A stretch of DNA of 64,000 nucleotides from Myxococcus stipitatus DSM 14675 (GTDB lineage Bacteria > Myxococcota > Myxococcia > Myxococcales > Myxococcaceae): positions 8,311,501-8,375,500 of the forward strand of contig NC_020126.1 in assembly GCF_000331735.1 (NCBI RefSeq), in the 5' to 3' direction. Of this stretch, positions 43,147-52,275 are shown in pieces. Both the position numbers and the translations under genes were made by a program. Numbering within the stretch: position 1 is the stretch's first letter; every line of letters starts with the position of its first letter. Under the pieces are notes generated by a model. That model was not told the origin of the DNA and ran no database searches. It saw only the letters and a list, made by a program, of their open reading frames with translations.

Positions 43147-44811
43147 TCAGTCGCGCGGGGTTCCCATCGTGCCCACCGTCACCTGGTGGCCCGTGACGCG
43201 GAAGTCGCTGTCCGACAGCGCCGTGCGGAGGGACACCTTCCCCAGGTCATCGATGAACGGCGCGCCGGTCCGGAATGCAAACAGGTTCGCGATGCGCACC
43301 TCGCCGCCTCCGGGCGGAGTGACCCACACGCTGTAGCGCTTCGCCGACAGGTCCGTGACGAGCCGCACGTGATACGTCTGGCCATTCACATACGGCACCT
43401 GCACGAGCGCCGCGTAGCCTCCACCGTTGCGCACGTCGAAGTACCCGTCGGTGTTCATCCGCACCGTCATGTTCAAGTCGGCATACCCCGCCACCACCGT
43501 GCCGCCGTCCGCGTAGCCCACCGTCCCATCCTGTCGGGCGGCCAGCGGTGTCACGTCGAACTCGACGGTGCGCACGCCGGTGTTGCCACACGACAACAGG
43601 TGCAGGCTCTCGAAGAAGTCCAGCTTCGAGAACCAGGGGAGCGGCGGGTCCGCGTTGAAGCGCAGCACCGCCTCCAGGAAGTAGTAGTCGCCGTAGATGA
43701 GGCTGACGTCCACCTCCTGGTTCGCCGGGAGATGCCCCACGCCATGCAGCAGGAGCCCCGGACTGTTCGTGCCCTGGGCGAAGTACGCCGGTGACATCAG
43801 CGTGTCGAGCGTGCGCAGCGCCGCGTCGCGATACCGCGTGCGGCGCGCGGCGTCCGTCTCCAGCACGCTCAGCTCCAGCAGCGCCGAGGCGACGATGGCC
43901 GCCGCCGAGGAGTCCCGCTGCGTCCCCGGCGCATCGAAGTCCCACTTGGGCACCTGGTCCGCGGGCACATGCGCCAGATACCAGTCCGTCACCTTGCGCG
44001 CGGCCTCCAGCATCCGCGCGTCCCCCGTGTACCGGTACACCAGGGTGTAGCCGTAGATGAGCCACGCATGGCCTCGCGCCCACGTCGAGCTCGCCGAGTA
44101 CCCCTGGAACGTCCCCTTGGAGCGGATGGCCCCCGTCGCGCCGTTGTAGTCCACGTAGTGGAACGAGCTGCCATCCGGCCGCACCGCGTCCCGCAGCGTG
44201 ACGAGCGCATGATTGAGCGCCATGGTCCGCAGCTCCGTGCGCCCCCCGTTCGCCGCGGCCCAGAGCAGGAGCTCCAGGTTCATCATCGTGTCCGTGACGA
44301 GCGGCACGTCCCACGCCGAGTTCCAATCACAGCAGTCGATGATGCCGACGCGGGTGTTGTAGCGGGCCGCGAGCGACTCGGCGGACTCGAGCAGCACGTC
44401 GCGGTAGTACGGGTCCGCCGTGAAGCGGTACGCGGCGCCGTAGCTCAGGAACATCTTGAAGCCCAGGTCGTGCGTCTGGCGGTTCGTCTTCTGGACCTCC
44501 AGGGGCCGCGTCCACCGGTCGGCCTTGCTGGACCACGAGGGCTCCAGCCCCGCCTGGTAGAGCATCCACATGCTCCCGGGGAAGAAGCCCTGCGTCCACG
44601 CCGTCGCGCCCGTGTTGGGCACCGTCGTCCACGTCCCGTTGGCCAGCGAGGCCTTCGGTGAGCGCGTCGCGTCGGGCATGGCCGTCGCCGTCTTGCGAAG
44701 CTGGTTGCGCGCGAAGCTCACCACCCGCGACACCTCCGCGTCGCTGAACGCGTGGGCCGTGCTCCCCACCAACAGCACCGCCAACCCCAGTGCGCCCATC
44801 GACTTCCGCAT
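43147..44811 (-). CDS. Secreted glycoside hydrolase family 88 (unsaturated glucuronyl hydrolase) with extra C-terminal domain
   Basis: A 554-residue secreted enzyme: ATG 44811 follows GGGAGGG and opens a signal peptide (cleavage near AHA). Residues 25-395 form the (alpha/alpha)6 barrel of GH88; the two catalytic Asp residues known for UGL are seen as D115 in QTHDLGFKM and D174 in VTDTMMNLELLLWAA. The family hydrolyses the unsaturated uronic acid left by polysaccharide lyases. Residues about 400-554 form a beta-sandwich-like extra domain (YADLNMTVRMNTDGYFDVRNGG) not typical of GH88, perhaps for carbohydrate binding. Most characterised UGLs are cytoplasmic or shorter; this is exported. Upstream gene on the same strand encodes a solute-binding protein. 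Confidence 0.85.
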   Translation of the reverse strand: MRKSMGALGLAVLLVGSTAHAFSDAEVSRVVSFARNQLRKTATAMPDATRSPKASLANGTWTTVPNTGATAWTQGFFPGSMWMLYQAGLEPSWSSKADRWTRPLEVQKTNRQTHDLGFKMFLSYGAAYRFTADPYYRDVLLESAESLAARYNTRVGIIDCCDWNSAWDVPLVTDTMMNLELLLWAAANGGRTELRTMALNHALVTLRDAVRPDGSSFHYVDYNGATGAIRSKGTFQGYSASSTWARGHAWLIYGYTLVYRYTGDARMLEAARKVTDWYLAHVPADQVPKWDFDAPGTQRDSSAAAIVASALLELSVLETDAARRTRYRDAALRTLDTLMSPAYFAQGTNSPGLLLHGVGHLPANQEVDVSLIYGDYYFLEAVLRFNADPPLPWFSKLDFFESLHLLSCGNTGVRTVEFDVTPLAARQDGTVGYADGGTVVAGYADLNMTVRMNTDGYFDVRNGGGYAALVQVPYVNGQTYHVRLVTDLSAKRYSVWVTPPGGGEVRIANLFAFRTGAPFIDDLGKVSLRTALSDSDFRVTGHQVTVGTMGTPRD

Positions 44812-44904
44812 CGCGTCCCTCCCTGGCTCGCCGCCAAGGTGGCCACGCACGCGCGAGGTGGCCAGGGGACCTCGAGGCTCAGTCCAACAAGAGACGCTGG
44901 GGCG

Positions 44905-46107
44905 CTACCGGCCCGGCGCCAGCACGCGAGACCACAGGGTCAGCAGGTCGCGGACCACGGGGCCCTCGGGGACCTCCGCCACCGGCGGCACGTCCACCCG
45001 CACGCCCTTCGAGGCCAGGCGGTTGAAGGGATTCTCCGGGTCCTCGTTCTTCAGCGGCACCGACGGGTCCGCCGGACGGAAGCCGAACGCCAGCGCCCGC
45101 TCCTGCACCGGACGGCTGCGCAGGTAGCGCAGCCACTCGCGCGCCGCGGCCTTCTGCGCGGGCGTCACCCAGCTGGCCTGGAGCACCGCGGCGGGATGGT
45201 CGCTCCACAGCGTCAGCGCCGGGTAGTACACCCGCAAGTCACCCCACCGGCCCTGCGCGTGGGACAGGTGGGAGATGGCCAGGTTCTCGTACACCACCGC
45301 GATGTCGTAGCGGGAGGGACCGAAGCGGACCATGTCCGTCATGAAAGCGCCGGAGGAGGACTCGAAGCGCGTGACGCCGCGCTCCAGCGACTTCATCCAC
45401 TCCTGATAGCGAGGGTCCAGCAGGTCCTCCACCGTCAGCCCCCCGCGCTTGCCGTAGTACTCCAGCGTCGCCAGCAGCAGCGCCTGGAGTCCGGAGTTCG
45501 AGCGCGTGGGGTCCGTGTGGCCCAGCTTCACGAAGCCCCACTCCGGCTTGCCACCGATGGCCGGCCAGCCCTGAGGACTCGTCACCGCCTTCTGGAGCAC
45601 CTTCCAGGACACCGCGCCGCCACCACTGGCCTTGCGCAGCACCTCCGCCCGGTCCTCCCACACCGCGAAGACCAGGGGCGTGATCACGAGCGGGCGCGGG
45701 GCGTCGTCTCCCTCGGCGGCGAACAGCGGGGCATGCGAGGTGTCCGTGGCCCAGTCCGAGGCCAGCATGCGCAGCACCGCGCTGTCCGCGGGGCTCCACA
45801 CCGTCGGGTGCTCACGCCCATCCAGGATGGCTTGCGCCGCGTCCAGCGAGCCCTTGCCCACCAGCGACAGGCGGATGTGCGGATGCTCGCGCTGGAAGTC
45901 CTTCGCCGCCGCCTCCACCCAGTCCTTCTTCTCCGTGCTGTAGAGGAAGGAGATGTCCACCCGCTCCCCGGGCCGCGAGGGAGTCGGCTGCGAGGGCGTG
46001 CCCGCTTCATGACCTCCCGGCGACCGGGGCGCTCGATGAGCGGAGAGGTAGAGGACTCCTCCAAACGCGGCGAGGAGTCCGACCACGATGAGTAACCTGG
46101 GTGTCAT
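44905..46107 (-). CDS. Extracellular solute-binding protein
   Basis: A 400-residue periplasmic binding protein (family 1/11-like) with an N-terminal membrane anchor or signal (residues 4-22), then a Pro-rich linker. The fold begins VDISFLYSTEKKDWVEAAAKDFQREHPHIRLSLVGKGS, and continues with hinge segments (PLVITPLVFAVWEDRAEVL, SYDIAVVYENLAI-like). It resembles molybdate/iron/spermidine-type binding proteins; the ligand is unknown. No permease or ATPase is adjacent, so it is an orphan, and may serve as a sensor or part of another complex. It lies 93 bases upstream of the GH88 gene. Confidence 0.75.
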   Translation of the reverse strand: MTPRLLIVVGLLAAFGGVLYLSAHRAPRSPGGHEAGTPSQPTPSRPGERVDISFLYSTEKKDWVEAAAKDFQREHPHIRLSLVGKGSLDAAQAILDGREHPTVWSPADSAVLRMLASDWATDTSHAPLFAAEGDDAPRPLVITPLVFAVWEDRAEVLRKASGGGAVSWKVLQKAVTSPQGWPAIGGKPEWGFVKLGHTDPTRSNSGLQALLLATLEYYGKRGGLTVEDLLDPRYQEWMKSLERGVTRFESSSGAFMTDMVRFGPSRYDIAVVYENLAISHLSHAQGRWGDLRVYYPALTLWSDHPAAVLQASWVTPAQKAAAREWLRYLRSRPVQERALAFGFRPADPSVPLKNEDPENPFNRLASKGVRVDVPPVAEVPEGPVVRDLLTLWSRVLAPGR

Positions 46108-46141
46108 GTTGCGGCGTGGGCCCCTCTCGACATGGACGGAC

Positions 46142-46996
46142 TCAGGCCCCCAGACGCGCGAGGCGACCGGCCAGTTGCGTGTCGCTTCCCGCGTTGACGC
46201 CCTTGACCCAGTCCGACAAGGAGCCGCCCGACTCGGTCAGCTTCTCCTCGACGTGCGGGCGCAGCACGCTCCACCGCTTCGCCCAGCCCTCTTCCGACGC
46301 GCTGCCCTTCATCCCCGGGCGCTCCGCGAGCAGCAGGCTCAGCCGGAGCGAGAGCTCGGGGACGCCCAGCGACTCGACGCTGCTCACCGCGGCCAGCGAC
46401 CCCGGCTCGTACGCCTTGCGCCACAGCGCCACCGCGCGCGAGTAGGCGGCCACGTCCAGCTCGCTCAGCAGCCCCAGGGCGTGGCGCAGCGGCAGCCGGC
46501 CTTCCTTGGGGGCGACCACGACACGCGCCATCAGCGCATCGAAGGTGCTGGACAGCTCCGCGTGCGCGGTCGGGTCCACACCGCCCAGGGCCCTGAGCGC
46601 CCGGCGTGCGTTGCGGGCGCGGGAGGTGACCTCCCAGCTTCGCCAGCCCAGGCGGGCTCGCAGCCCCGCGAGCGCGTCCGCGGCGGCCTTGAGCGACTCC
46701 GGCGTCACGGTGGCGGCGGGGACGCGGCCGGGCAGCTGCGGCTTCGGCGGCGCGACGGGCGCGGCGGCGGGCGCGGGCGCGGCGGCCCCATCCGTCACCT
46801 CGACGTAGCCCTCGCGCACCTTCTCCGCGACCTTCTTCTCGTACTCGCGCTGGGCCGCCGCGGCATCCGGGAACCCCTTCTCCTTGCGCTGCCCCGCGGT
46901 CCCGATGCGGCCGAAGGTGACGATGAAGACGTTGCCCTGAACCTCGGGCTGCCAGAACTTGGAGCTTGTTCCCTCGACGAACTCAAATCTACGCAT
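46142..46996 (-). CDS. WGR domain protein
   Basis: A 284-residue cytoplasmic protein. The N-terminal 75 residues are a WGR domain (MRRFEFVEGTSSKFWQPEVQG, then FGRIGTAGQRKEKGFPDAAAAQREYEKKVAEKVREGY), named for its Trp-Gly-Arg motif, here the variant FGR. The domain is found in poly(ADP-ribose) polymerases and many bacterial proteins, where it may bind nucleic acid. The rest, residues about 95-284, is helical with charged residues and Ala/Pro-rich linkers and no known motif. ATG 46996 is chosen at the start of the domain. No clear partner nearby. Confidence 0.8.
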   Translation of the reverse strand: MRRFEFVEGTSSKFWQPEVQGNVFIVTFGRIGTAGQRKEKGFPDAAAAQREYEKKVAEKVREGYVEVTDGAAAPAPAAAPVAPPKPQLPGRVPAATVTPESLKAAADALAGLRARLGWRSWEVTSRARNARRALRALGGVDPTAHAELSSTFDALMARVVVAPKEGRLPLRHALGLLSELDVAAYSRAVALWRKAYEPGSLAAVSSVESLGVPELSLRLSLLLAERPGMKGSASEEGWAKRWSVLRPHVEEKLTESGGSLSDWVKGVNAGSDTQLAGRLARLGA

Positions 46997-47056
46997 GGCC
47001 CAGCCTCCTCGCGCGTCGGCCGACTCCCAGGCTATCGCACCCACCCCACGCGCGCC

Positions 47057-48052
47057 TCATGCGGCGCGTGACGACCGCTCCTGGAAAGCGGCTTCCATCT
47101 CCTTCAACCCCAGGGCGCGCGGCAGCCGCGCCTCGTAGCCCAGCTCGTCCCGGGCCTTGGCGTCGCTCACCGTCACCTCCTGTCCAATCAGCAGCACCTC
47201 CGTGCGGCTGATGGGGGGACGGCCCGGCAGCCCCAGCGTGCCCCACAGCAGGTCCGACACCATGGACACCACGGCCGCCAGTCCGTAGGGGATGGAGCTG
47301 TTGCCCGGGTCCACGCCCTGCGTCTTGAGCATCGCGGTGATGAAGTCCCTGAACACCACCGGCTCGCCGTCAGTGAGGAAGTACGTCTGACCGCCCCGGC
47401 CCTTGTCCGCCGCCAGCAGCGTGCCCTCCACGCAGTTGGCCACGTGGCAGGTGGACGTGAGGTAGCGGCCCTGGTCAATCCACTTGAAGCGCTTGGAGCG
47501 CACCGCGTCCACGAGCTGTGGGAGCACCGACGTGTCGCCCTGTCCCCAGATGAGCCGGGGGCGCACGACCACGGTGGTGAAGTCGGCGGAGTTCACGCTG
47601 AGCACCCGGCGCTCCGCCTCGCCCTTCGTGGAGGGGTAGTCGCCGATGGGGCGCTCCGGGAGCGGCCGCGTCTCGTCCATCTTCACCATGGGCGAGCCGT
47701 CCGCCAGCACCGCCTCCGTGCCGACGTGCACCAGCCGCTTCACGCCCGCGGCGCGGGCGGCCTCCAGCACCCGCTCCGTGCCTCGGACGTTGGCCTCGTA
47801 GTACTCGGAGCGCGGCGCCCACGACTTCACCAGCGCGGCGGAGTGGAAGACGGTGTCGCAGCCCTCCATGCCGGCCTTCAGGAGGCCCACGTCGGACAGG
47901 TCGCCCTCGAAGGGCTCCGCGCCCGCGGCGGCCACCGCGGCGACCGCCGCCGGAGAGCGCGCCAGCGCGCGGGCCTGGTCACCTCGAGACTTCAGCGCGG
48001 CGAGGAGATACCTGCCCACGAAACCGGAACCGCCGGTGACGAACGCCCGCAT
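47057..48052 (-). CDS. NAD-dependent epimerase/dehydratase, extended SDR (3-beta-HSD-like)
   Basis: A 331-residue extended short-chain dehydrogenase. The N-terminal dinucleotide loop is VTGGSGFVGRYL, the active-site pair is Tyr-Lys in YPSTKGEAE near residue 140, and DLSD and VFHSAA match the family. The C-terminal half (LTSTCHVANCVEGTLLAADKGRGGQTYFLTDGE) is characteristic of the 3-beta-hydroxysteroid dehydrogenase/sterol decarboxylase-like group. Myxococcaceae can make sterol-like lipids or modify sugars, so either substrate type is possible. Start is ATG 48052. Confidence 0.85.
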   Translation of the reverse strand: MRAFVTGGSGFVGRYLLAALKSRGDQARALARSPAAVAAVAAAGAEPFEGDLSDVGLLKAGMEGCDTVFHSAALVKSWAPRSEYYEANVRGTERVLEAARAAGVKRLVHVGTEAVLADGSPMVKMDETRPLPERPIGDYPSTKGEAERRVLSVNSADFTTVVVRPRLIWGQGDTSVLPQLVDAVRSKRFKWIDQGRYLTSTCHVANCVEGTLLAADKGRGGQTYFLTDGEPVVFRDFITAMLKTQGVDPGNSSIPYGLAAVVSMVSDLLWGTLGLPGRPPISRTEVLLIGQEVTVSDAKARDELGYEARLPRALGLKEMEAAFQERSSRAA

Positions 48053-48170
48053 GGACTGCTCCTGTCAATGAAGTCCATGGCTCCTACCACCACCGGGCCA
48101 CGGACGGATAGCCACCCGGGCCTCCTGGGCCGGACCGCCGCGCCGTCGCGGCAGCCCGCCCGAGGACGCC

Positions 48171-49352
48171 TCAGAACATGTCCCGCAGGGAGGGCTGAGG
48201 CCCGGAGAACAGCGCCACCGCCGCCTCCACCGAGGCGTCATCCGCCTCCACCAGCCCCACCGCGCGCAGCGCCGCGGCCGATTGGAACCCCGTGTAGAGC
48301 GACGCGAGCTGACGGACATGGAGCCGCAGCCGGCCCTCGCCTCCGCGTGTCACGCGCGCCTGGCCGTTCTCCACGTCGAGCACGAACCGCCCCTGGTTCT
48401 CCGGGAACAGGTCGTCCGTCACGTCCAGGTGGAGCGAGCCGGAGAGGCCCCGCGTCCACCCTCGGGCCTCCAGCGCGGCGACGACATCCAGCACCCGCAC
48501 CATCCAGTGCATGTAGACCCGCACGGAATAGGACTGCTCCCGCAGGAGGAGGAGGAACGGGTCGTCGGGGCCGCCGTACCAGACCACCTCCGTGCCCAGG
48601 GAGTGGTGGTCGCCCAGGAAGCGCAGGAGCCGCCGCGCCGCCGCGGGCGTGGTGGCCACGATGTCCGACAGGCCCAGCTCCTGCTTCAGGTCCTTGAGCG
48701 GACGGCGCGCCAGGTAGACGTAGCCCTCGATGCCGGAGGTGCCCTCGACGACGTAGCCGTGCACCTGCTCGCTGCGCGGGTCTCTCACCCGGCGCCAGGA
48801 GAACTCGCCCCGGTCCAACCAGCCGGGCCGGAAGCGCGCCATGTTCGAGTAGCACGCGGTGATGGCGGCCTCGTCGCGAGGCTCCGCGGCGCGCAAGTTC
48901 AGTGAGCGCTCGCCCATCTCCAGCGCGGACATCTGGACGCGAATCTCGTAGCGGGCGCCGGCCTGCTCGTAGCCGGAGCGGCGGTAGAGCGGCTGGGTCG
49001 CGGGGTAGAGCACGGACAGGGGCGCGCCCGACGCGCGGGCCTCCTGGAGCAGCCTCGTCATGAGGCGCGTCGCGGTGCCTTGGCCCCGGTGCACGGGAGA
49101 GACACCCACGGCGCCCACGCCGACGACGGGCACGCTGCGTCCGCCGTACCACTGCCCCATCCGGATGGCGGCCAGGGTCCCCGCGACCTTGTTGCCCTCG
49201 CGAAGCAGCCGCAGGTCTCGCGAGTCGACGCGTTGTCTCCATGCGACACAATCCGCGGGCGTCATCGCATAGGCATGCATCAGGATGTCCCACACCGCGG
49301 ACATCTCCTGCTCATCCCTGGGCGGCCCGAATTCATCCGGCCTCGAGTCCAC
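48171..49352 (-). CDS. Eis-like GNAT acetyltransferase with SCP2-like C-terminus
   Basis: A 393-residue protein with the Eis layout: an N-terminal GNAT domain with acetyl-CoA loop RGQGTATRLM near residue 93 (the V-G-V-S-P motif is just before), a second GNAT-like half (about 150-290) and a sterol-carrier-protein-2-like C-terminal domain ending in Phe. In Eis the free C-terminal carboxylate takes part in catalysis, so a chain ending DMF is consistent. Eis proteins acetylate aminoglycosides or lysines of host or own proteins; the substrate here is unknown. Start is ATG 49352. Confidence 0.82.
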   Translation of the reverse strand: MDSRPDEFGPPRDEQEMSAVWDILMHAYAMTPADCVAWRQRVDSRDLRLLREGNKVAGTLAAIRMGQWYGGRSVPVVGVGAVGVSPVHRGQGTATRLMTRLLQEARASGAPLSVLYPATQPLYRRSGYEQAGARYEIRVQMSALEMGERSLNLRAAEPRDEAAITACYSNMARFRPGWLDRGEFSWRRVRDPRSEQVHGYVVEGTSGIEGYVYLARRPLKDLKQELGLSDIVATTPAAARRLLRFLGDHHSLGTEVVWYGGPDDPFLLLLREQSYSVRVYMHWMVRVLDVVAALEARGWTRGLSGSLHLDVTDDLFPENQGRFVLDVENGQARVTRGGEGRLRLHVRQLASLYTGFQSAAALRAVGLVEADDASVEAAVALFSGPQPSLRDMF

Positions 49353-49475
49353 GTCCCCGTCCCTTCAAGGGTGCCGTCGACGCACCCGGGGCGGCATCCT
49401 ACCGTGGGTCCGAGACCTCCTCACGAAACAGGGCGATTCCGGCCCGCCGGACGGCGCTCGCGTAGACTCCCCACC

Positions 49476-49847
49476 ATGGCGACTTCCAAGCGGCTTGGAG
49501 CCTGGAGGTACAGGCTGGGACTGGGTGGGTCCTGTGAAGCCTGTGGCGTCCGGCTCCGGAGGGCGCCCGCGTTCCGGGACGGCCAGCGCGTCTGTCCTCG
49601 GTGCGCGCTGCTGGGCACGCCCCGAGCGCTCTCGGACTCTGTCGTCCACCTGGGGGTCGAGGTTGGCGCCAGCATCCTCGGCGACTTGTTCAAGGCCATG
49701 TTCCTGTGGGCCCTGGTGCTGGTGGGTCTCATCGGCGGCCTGCTGGGGCTGCTCTACCTGGGTGTGAAGCACCTCTCGCTTCCGATGGGACTTGCCATCA
49801 CCGTGCTCGCCGCTGCTCACGGGCTGACGCGCTTCATCTTCGCGTAG
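49476..49847 (+). CDS. Small membrane protein with zinc-ribbon-like N-terminus
   Basis: A 123-residue protein starting at ATG 49476. The N-terminal part has two Cys-x-x-Cys pairs (SCEACG near residue 20 and CPRC near 40), a zinc-ribbon-like pattern, followed by a linker and two hydrophobic helices (about 70-95 and 100-120). I do not recognise the family. Its 3' end overlaps the convergent FHA gene by 31 bases. The start lacks a strong ribosome site (GACTCCCC only), so the reading is moderately supported. Confidence 0.6.
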   Translation: MATSKRLGAWRYRLGLGGSCEACGVRLRRAPAFRDGQRVCPRCALLGTPRALSDSVVHLGVEVGASILGDLFKAMFLWALVLVGLIGGLLGLLYLGVKHLSLPMGLAITVLAAAHGLTRFIFA

Positions 49848-50344
49848 AAGCTCGGCGCCAGGAGATAGGCGAACGTCGCGTCGCCAAAGCCCAGCAGGTC
49901 TCCATCGCGCAGGTGCAGCTCACCGCCCGACTCCAGCTCGCGCGCGTTCACGAAGGTGCCGTTGCTCGACTTCAGGTCCACCAGGGTGCAGCCCTTGGAC
50001 TCGCCCCACCAGCACAGCTTCGCGTGGCGCTTGGAGACCGAGGGTTCATTCACCACCAGGTCGCAGTCCGGCTGCCGTCCCACCGTGAGCACGTCCTGCC
50101 CCACAACGGGAGGGAGCGTGGCCACGGTGAGCGTGTCGAAGTGCAGCCACAGCGCCACCTGCTGTCGCTCCAGGCTGGGGACATCTCGCGCCATCGTCGT
50201 GCGCGCGGCGCCCATCTTCATCGCCAGCTGCGCCATCACCGGGCTGGGCGGCTTCTGCACCAGCACGAACGGCCCCACCTGCTTGCAGAAGAAGGTCTCC
50301 GTCAGCCGCATGCTGAGCGCGCGCAGCTCCTGAACGGTCATCAT
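49817..50344 (-). CDS. FHA domain protein
   Basis: A 175-residue protein: N-terminal 75 residues helical, then a forkhead-associated domain (about 80-160) with TVGRQPDCDLVVNEPSVSKRHAKLCW, LVDLKSSNGTFVNA and LRDGDLLGFGDATF. FHA domains bind phosphothreonine peptides, so it is probably a reader for the Ser/Thr kinases common in myxobacteria. Starts at ATG 50344 (or the adjacent ATG 50341) after a G run. Lies 80 bases downstream of the GspE/PilB-like ATPase gene on the same strand. Its end overlaps the convergent zinc-ribbon gene. Confidence 0.85.
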   Translation of the reverse strand: MMTVQELRALSMRLTETFFCKQVGPFVLVQKPPSPVMAQLAMKMGAARTTMARDVPSLERQQVALWLHFDTLTVATLPPVVGQDVLTVGRQPDCDLVVNEPSVSKRHAKLCWWGESKGCTLVDLKSSNGTFVNARELESGGELHLRDGDLLGFGDATFAYLLAPSFYAKMKRVSP

Positions 50345-50424
50345 CGCTGAACCCCCACGCCTCTCGAAGGCGGAGGATTCTGCGGGGCGCCCGCACACCC
50401 GTCGAGTCTTCTCCCTCCCGAATC

Positions 50425-51975
50425 CTACGCTTCCGCGTCGTGCTCCGAGCCGTAGCGCCCATCCCGGGTGGCGACGATGACGCGATAGGGCACCACCCGC
50501 ACCAATTCCGCCACCGTGGTGATGCCCGCGTTCACCTTGAGCAATCCATCCTCGACCAACGTCTTCAATCCCAACGTCCGAGCATGCCGCCGCAAGCGCA
50601 CCGTGGGCGCCCCCTTGGCGATGAGGTCTTGCAGGTCCGGCTCCACCACCAGGAGCTCGAAGATGCCCAGGCGCCCCCGGTAACCGGTGTGGTGGCAGGC
50701 GGCACATCCCCGCCCCGTGCGCGTGCGCAGCCCGTCCAGCAGCCGCCCCATCATCGTGGCCTGCTCCGCCGTCGGCCGTGTGTCCTCCGCGCACTGCTCG
50801 CAGATGCGCCGCACCAGTCGCTGCGTCAGCACCGCCAGCAGCGAGTCCGCCACGTCCACGTCGTCCAACCCCAGCCCGCGCAGCCGCGCCACCGAGCCCA
50901 CCGCGTCCGCCGTGTGCAGCGTGCCCAGCACCACGTGCCCCGTGGCCGCCGCCATCAGCGCCATGTTGCCAGTCTCCTGGTCCCGGACCTCGCCCACCAA
51001 CATGACATTGGGGTCCTGTCGCAACAAGGAGCGCAACAGCATCGGGTACGGCATCTGCGGCGTGACCTGCTTCTGGTTCACCTTGGGGACGTAGTACTCG
51101 ATGGGGTCCTCGGCGGTGACGATCTTGCGCAGCCCGTCATTCAGCCGCGCCAGCGCCGAGTACAGCGTCGTCGTCTTCCCGCTGCCCGTGGGTCCCGTGA
51201 CGAGCACCAGGCCCTCCGGATTGGAGAGGAGCTGGAGGAAGGTGGCCTGCATCTCGGGCGACATGCCCAGCTTCTCCACCGGCACCAGGCCCACGCTCGC
51301 ATCGAGGATGCGGATGACCACGTCCTCGCCCGCGGGGCTGGGCACCACGCTGACGCGGAAGTCCACCACCTTGCGCCCCTCGGGGCGCTCCACCATCGCG
51401 CGCAGGCGGCCATCCTGCGGCCGGCGCCGCTCCGTGATGTCCAGCCCCGCAAGCACCTTGATGCGGCTGACCACCCCCGGCACCGAGCGCGGGTCGATGT
51501 CCGTATAGGATTGGTGGAGGATGCCGTCGACGCGGTAGCGCAGGTCCACGTCGTCGAAGTAGCTCTCGATGTGGATGTCCGACGCCTTCATCTCCACGGC
51601 GCTGACCAGCACATGCTCCACCAGTTCCACGGGCGCGGGCTGGGTGGACAGCTTCATGCCGGACGTGAGCAGGACATCCCAGGTCACCCGAGGGCCCGCG
51701 CCGAAGCCCACCTCGAGCGCGGTCTCGATTTCATAGGGATTGAGCCGCACGGGCAGGAGCGGCCGGCGAAGGAACTCCACCATGAGCTCGCGCACTTGCG
51801 TGTTGTCCGGCTGGGTCATCCCCACCGTCACCGGGGTGTCGGGAGCCCCCGGGTCCACCGTGCCGAGAACGGCCACCTGGTTGCGGCGACAGAACGACTC
51901 GGGGAGCAACCGGAGCGAGGCCCGGTCCAAGGTGAACTGCGCGAGTTCGGTGAAGACGGGGACGTTCGCGGACAT
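50425..51975 (-). CDS. Type II/IV secretion ATPase (GspE/PilB family)
   Basis: A 516-residue secretion ATPase, a little short compared with PilB. N-terminal about 110 residues correspond to the N1 (MshEN-like) region; the core has SDIHIESYFDDVDLRYRVDG, Walker A GPTGSGKTTT near residues 261-268, the Asp box AEDPIEY, Walker B LRQDPNVMLVGEVRD and the His box TGHVVLGTLHT. The four-Cys zinc site (CEQC, CAAC) is present near 405-440. Such ATPases power type IV pilus extension or type II secretion. No pilus or secretion genes are adjacent, so the machine it serves is unknown. ATG 51975 is chosen because it starts the family-like N-terminus. Confidence 0.9.
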   Translation of the reverse strand: MSANVPVFTELAQFTLDRASLRLLPESFCRRNQVAVLGTVDPGAPDTPVTVGMTQPDNTQVRELMVEFLRRPLLPVRLNPYEIETALEVGFGAGPRVTWDVLLTSGMKLSTQPAPVELVEHVLVSAVEMKASDIHIESYFDDVDLRYRVDGILHQSYTDIDPRSVPGVVSRIKVLAGLDITERRRPQDGRLRAMVERPEGRKVVDFRVSVVPSPAGEDVVIRILDASVGLVPVEKLGMSPEMQATFLQLLSNPEGLVLVTGPTGSGKTTTLYSALARLNDGLRKIVTAEDPIEYYVPKVNQKQVTPQMPYPMLLRSLLRQDPNVMLVGEVRDQETGNMALMAAATGHVVLGTLHTADAVGSVARLRGLGLDDVDVADSLLAVLTQRLVRRICEQCAEDTRPTAEQATMMGRLLDGLRTRTGRGCAACHHTGYRGRLGIFELLVVEPDLQDLIAKGAPTVRLRRHARTLGLKTLVEDGLLKVNAGITTVAELVRVVPYRVIVATRDGRYGSEHDAEA

Positions 51976-52074
51976 GTCTGGCGTGGGCTTATCAGCCTCG
52001 CGCCTGTGAAGACCATCCCCGGCATTGGCCCCTGGGAAGGCAAACACTCCCGCCGCGCTGCTATCCTCACATCC

Positions 52075-52275
52075 ATGAAGCGCCCCCCGGAACCGGACAC
52101 GCCCGCGATGCCGTCGCTGCTCGTGTTCACCATCGCGGTGCTCCTCTTCGGCTCTCCCTTGCGCCGACTGTGGCTGGCCGAGGACGCTCCCGGGTACATG
52201 CCCTTCGTCGTGTGGTTGGGTGTCATTGCGCTGGGCGGTTGGGCCGCGTACCGGAGCGGTGGCCATGACGCTTGA
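52075..52275 (+). CDS. Small two-helix membrane protein overlapping the sensor kinase start
   Basis: A 66-residue protein with two hydrophobic helices (about 13-30 and 43-59) and charged ends. Its last codons overlap the ATG of the following kinase by 11 bases (ATGACGCTTGA contains both start and stop). This resembles the small ORF cbrX that overlaps and is translationally coupled to cbrA in Pseudomonas, in which the downstream gene also has a transporter-like sensor domain. Function inferred only from layout. Confidence 0.7.
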   Translation: MKRPPEPDTPAMPSLLVFTIAVLLFGSPLRRLWLAEDAPGYMPFVVWLGVIALGGWAAYRSGGHDA

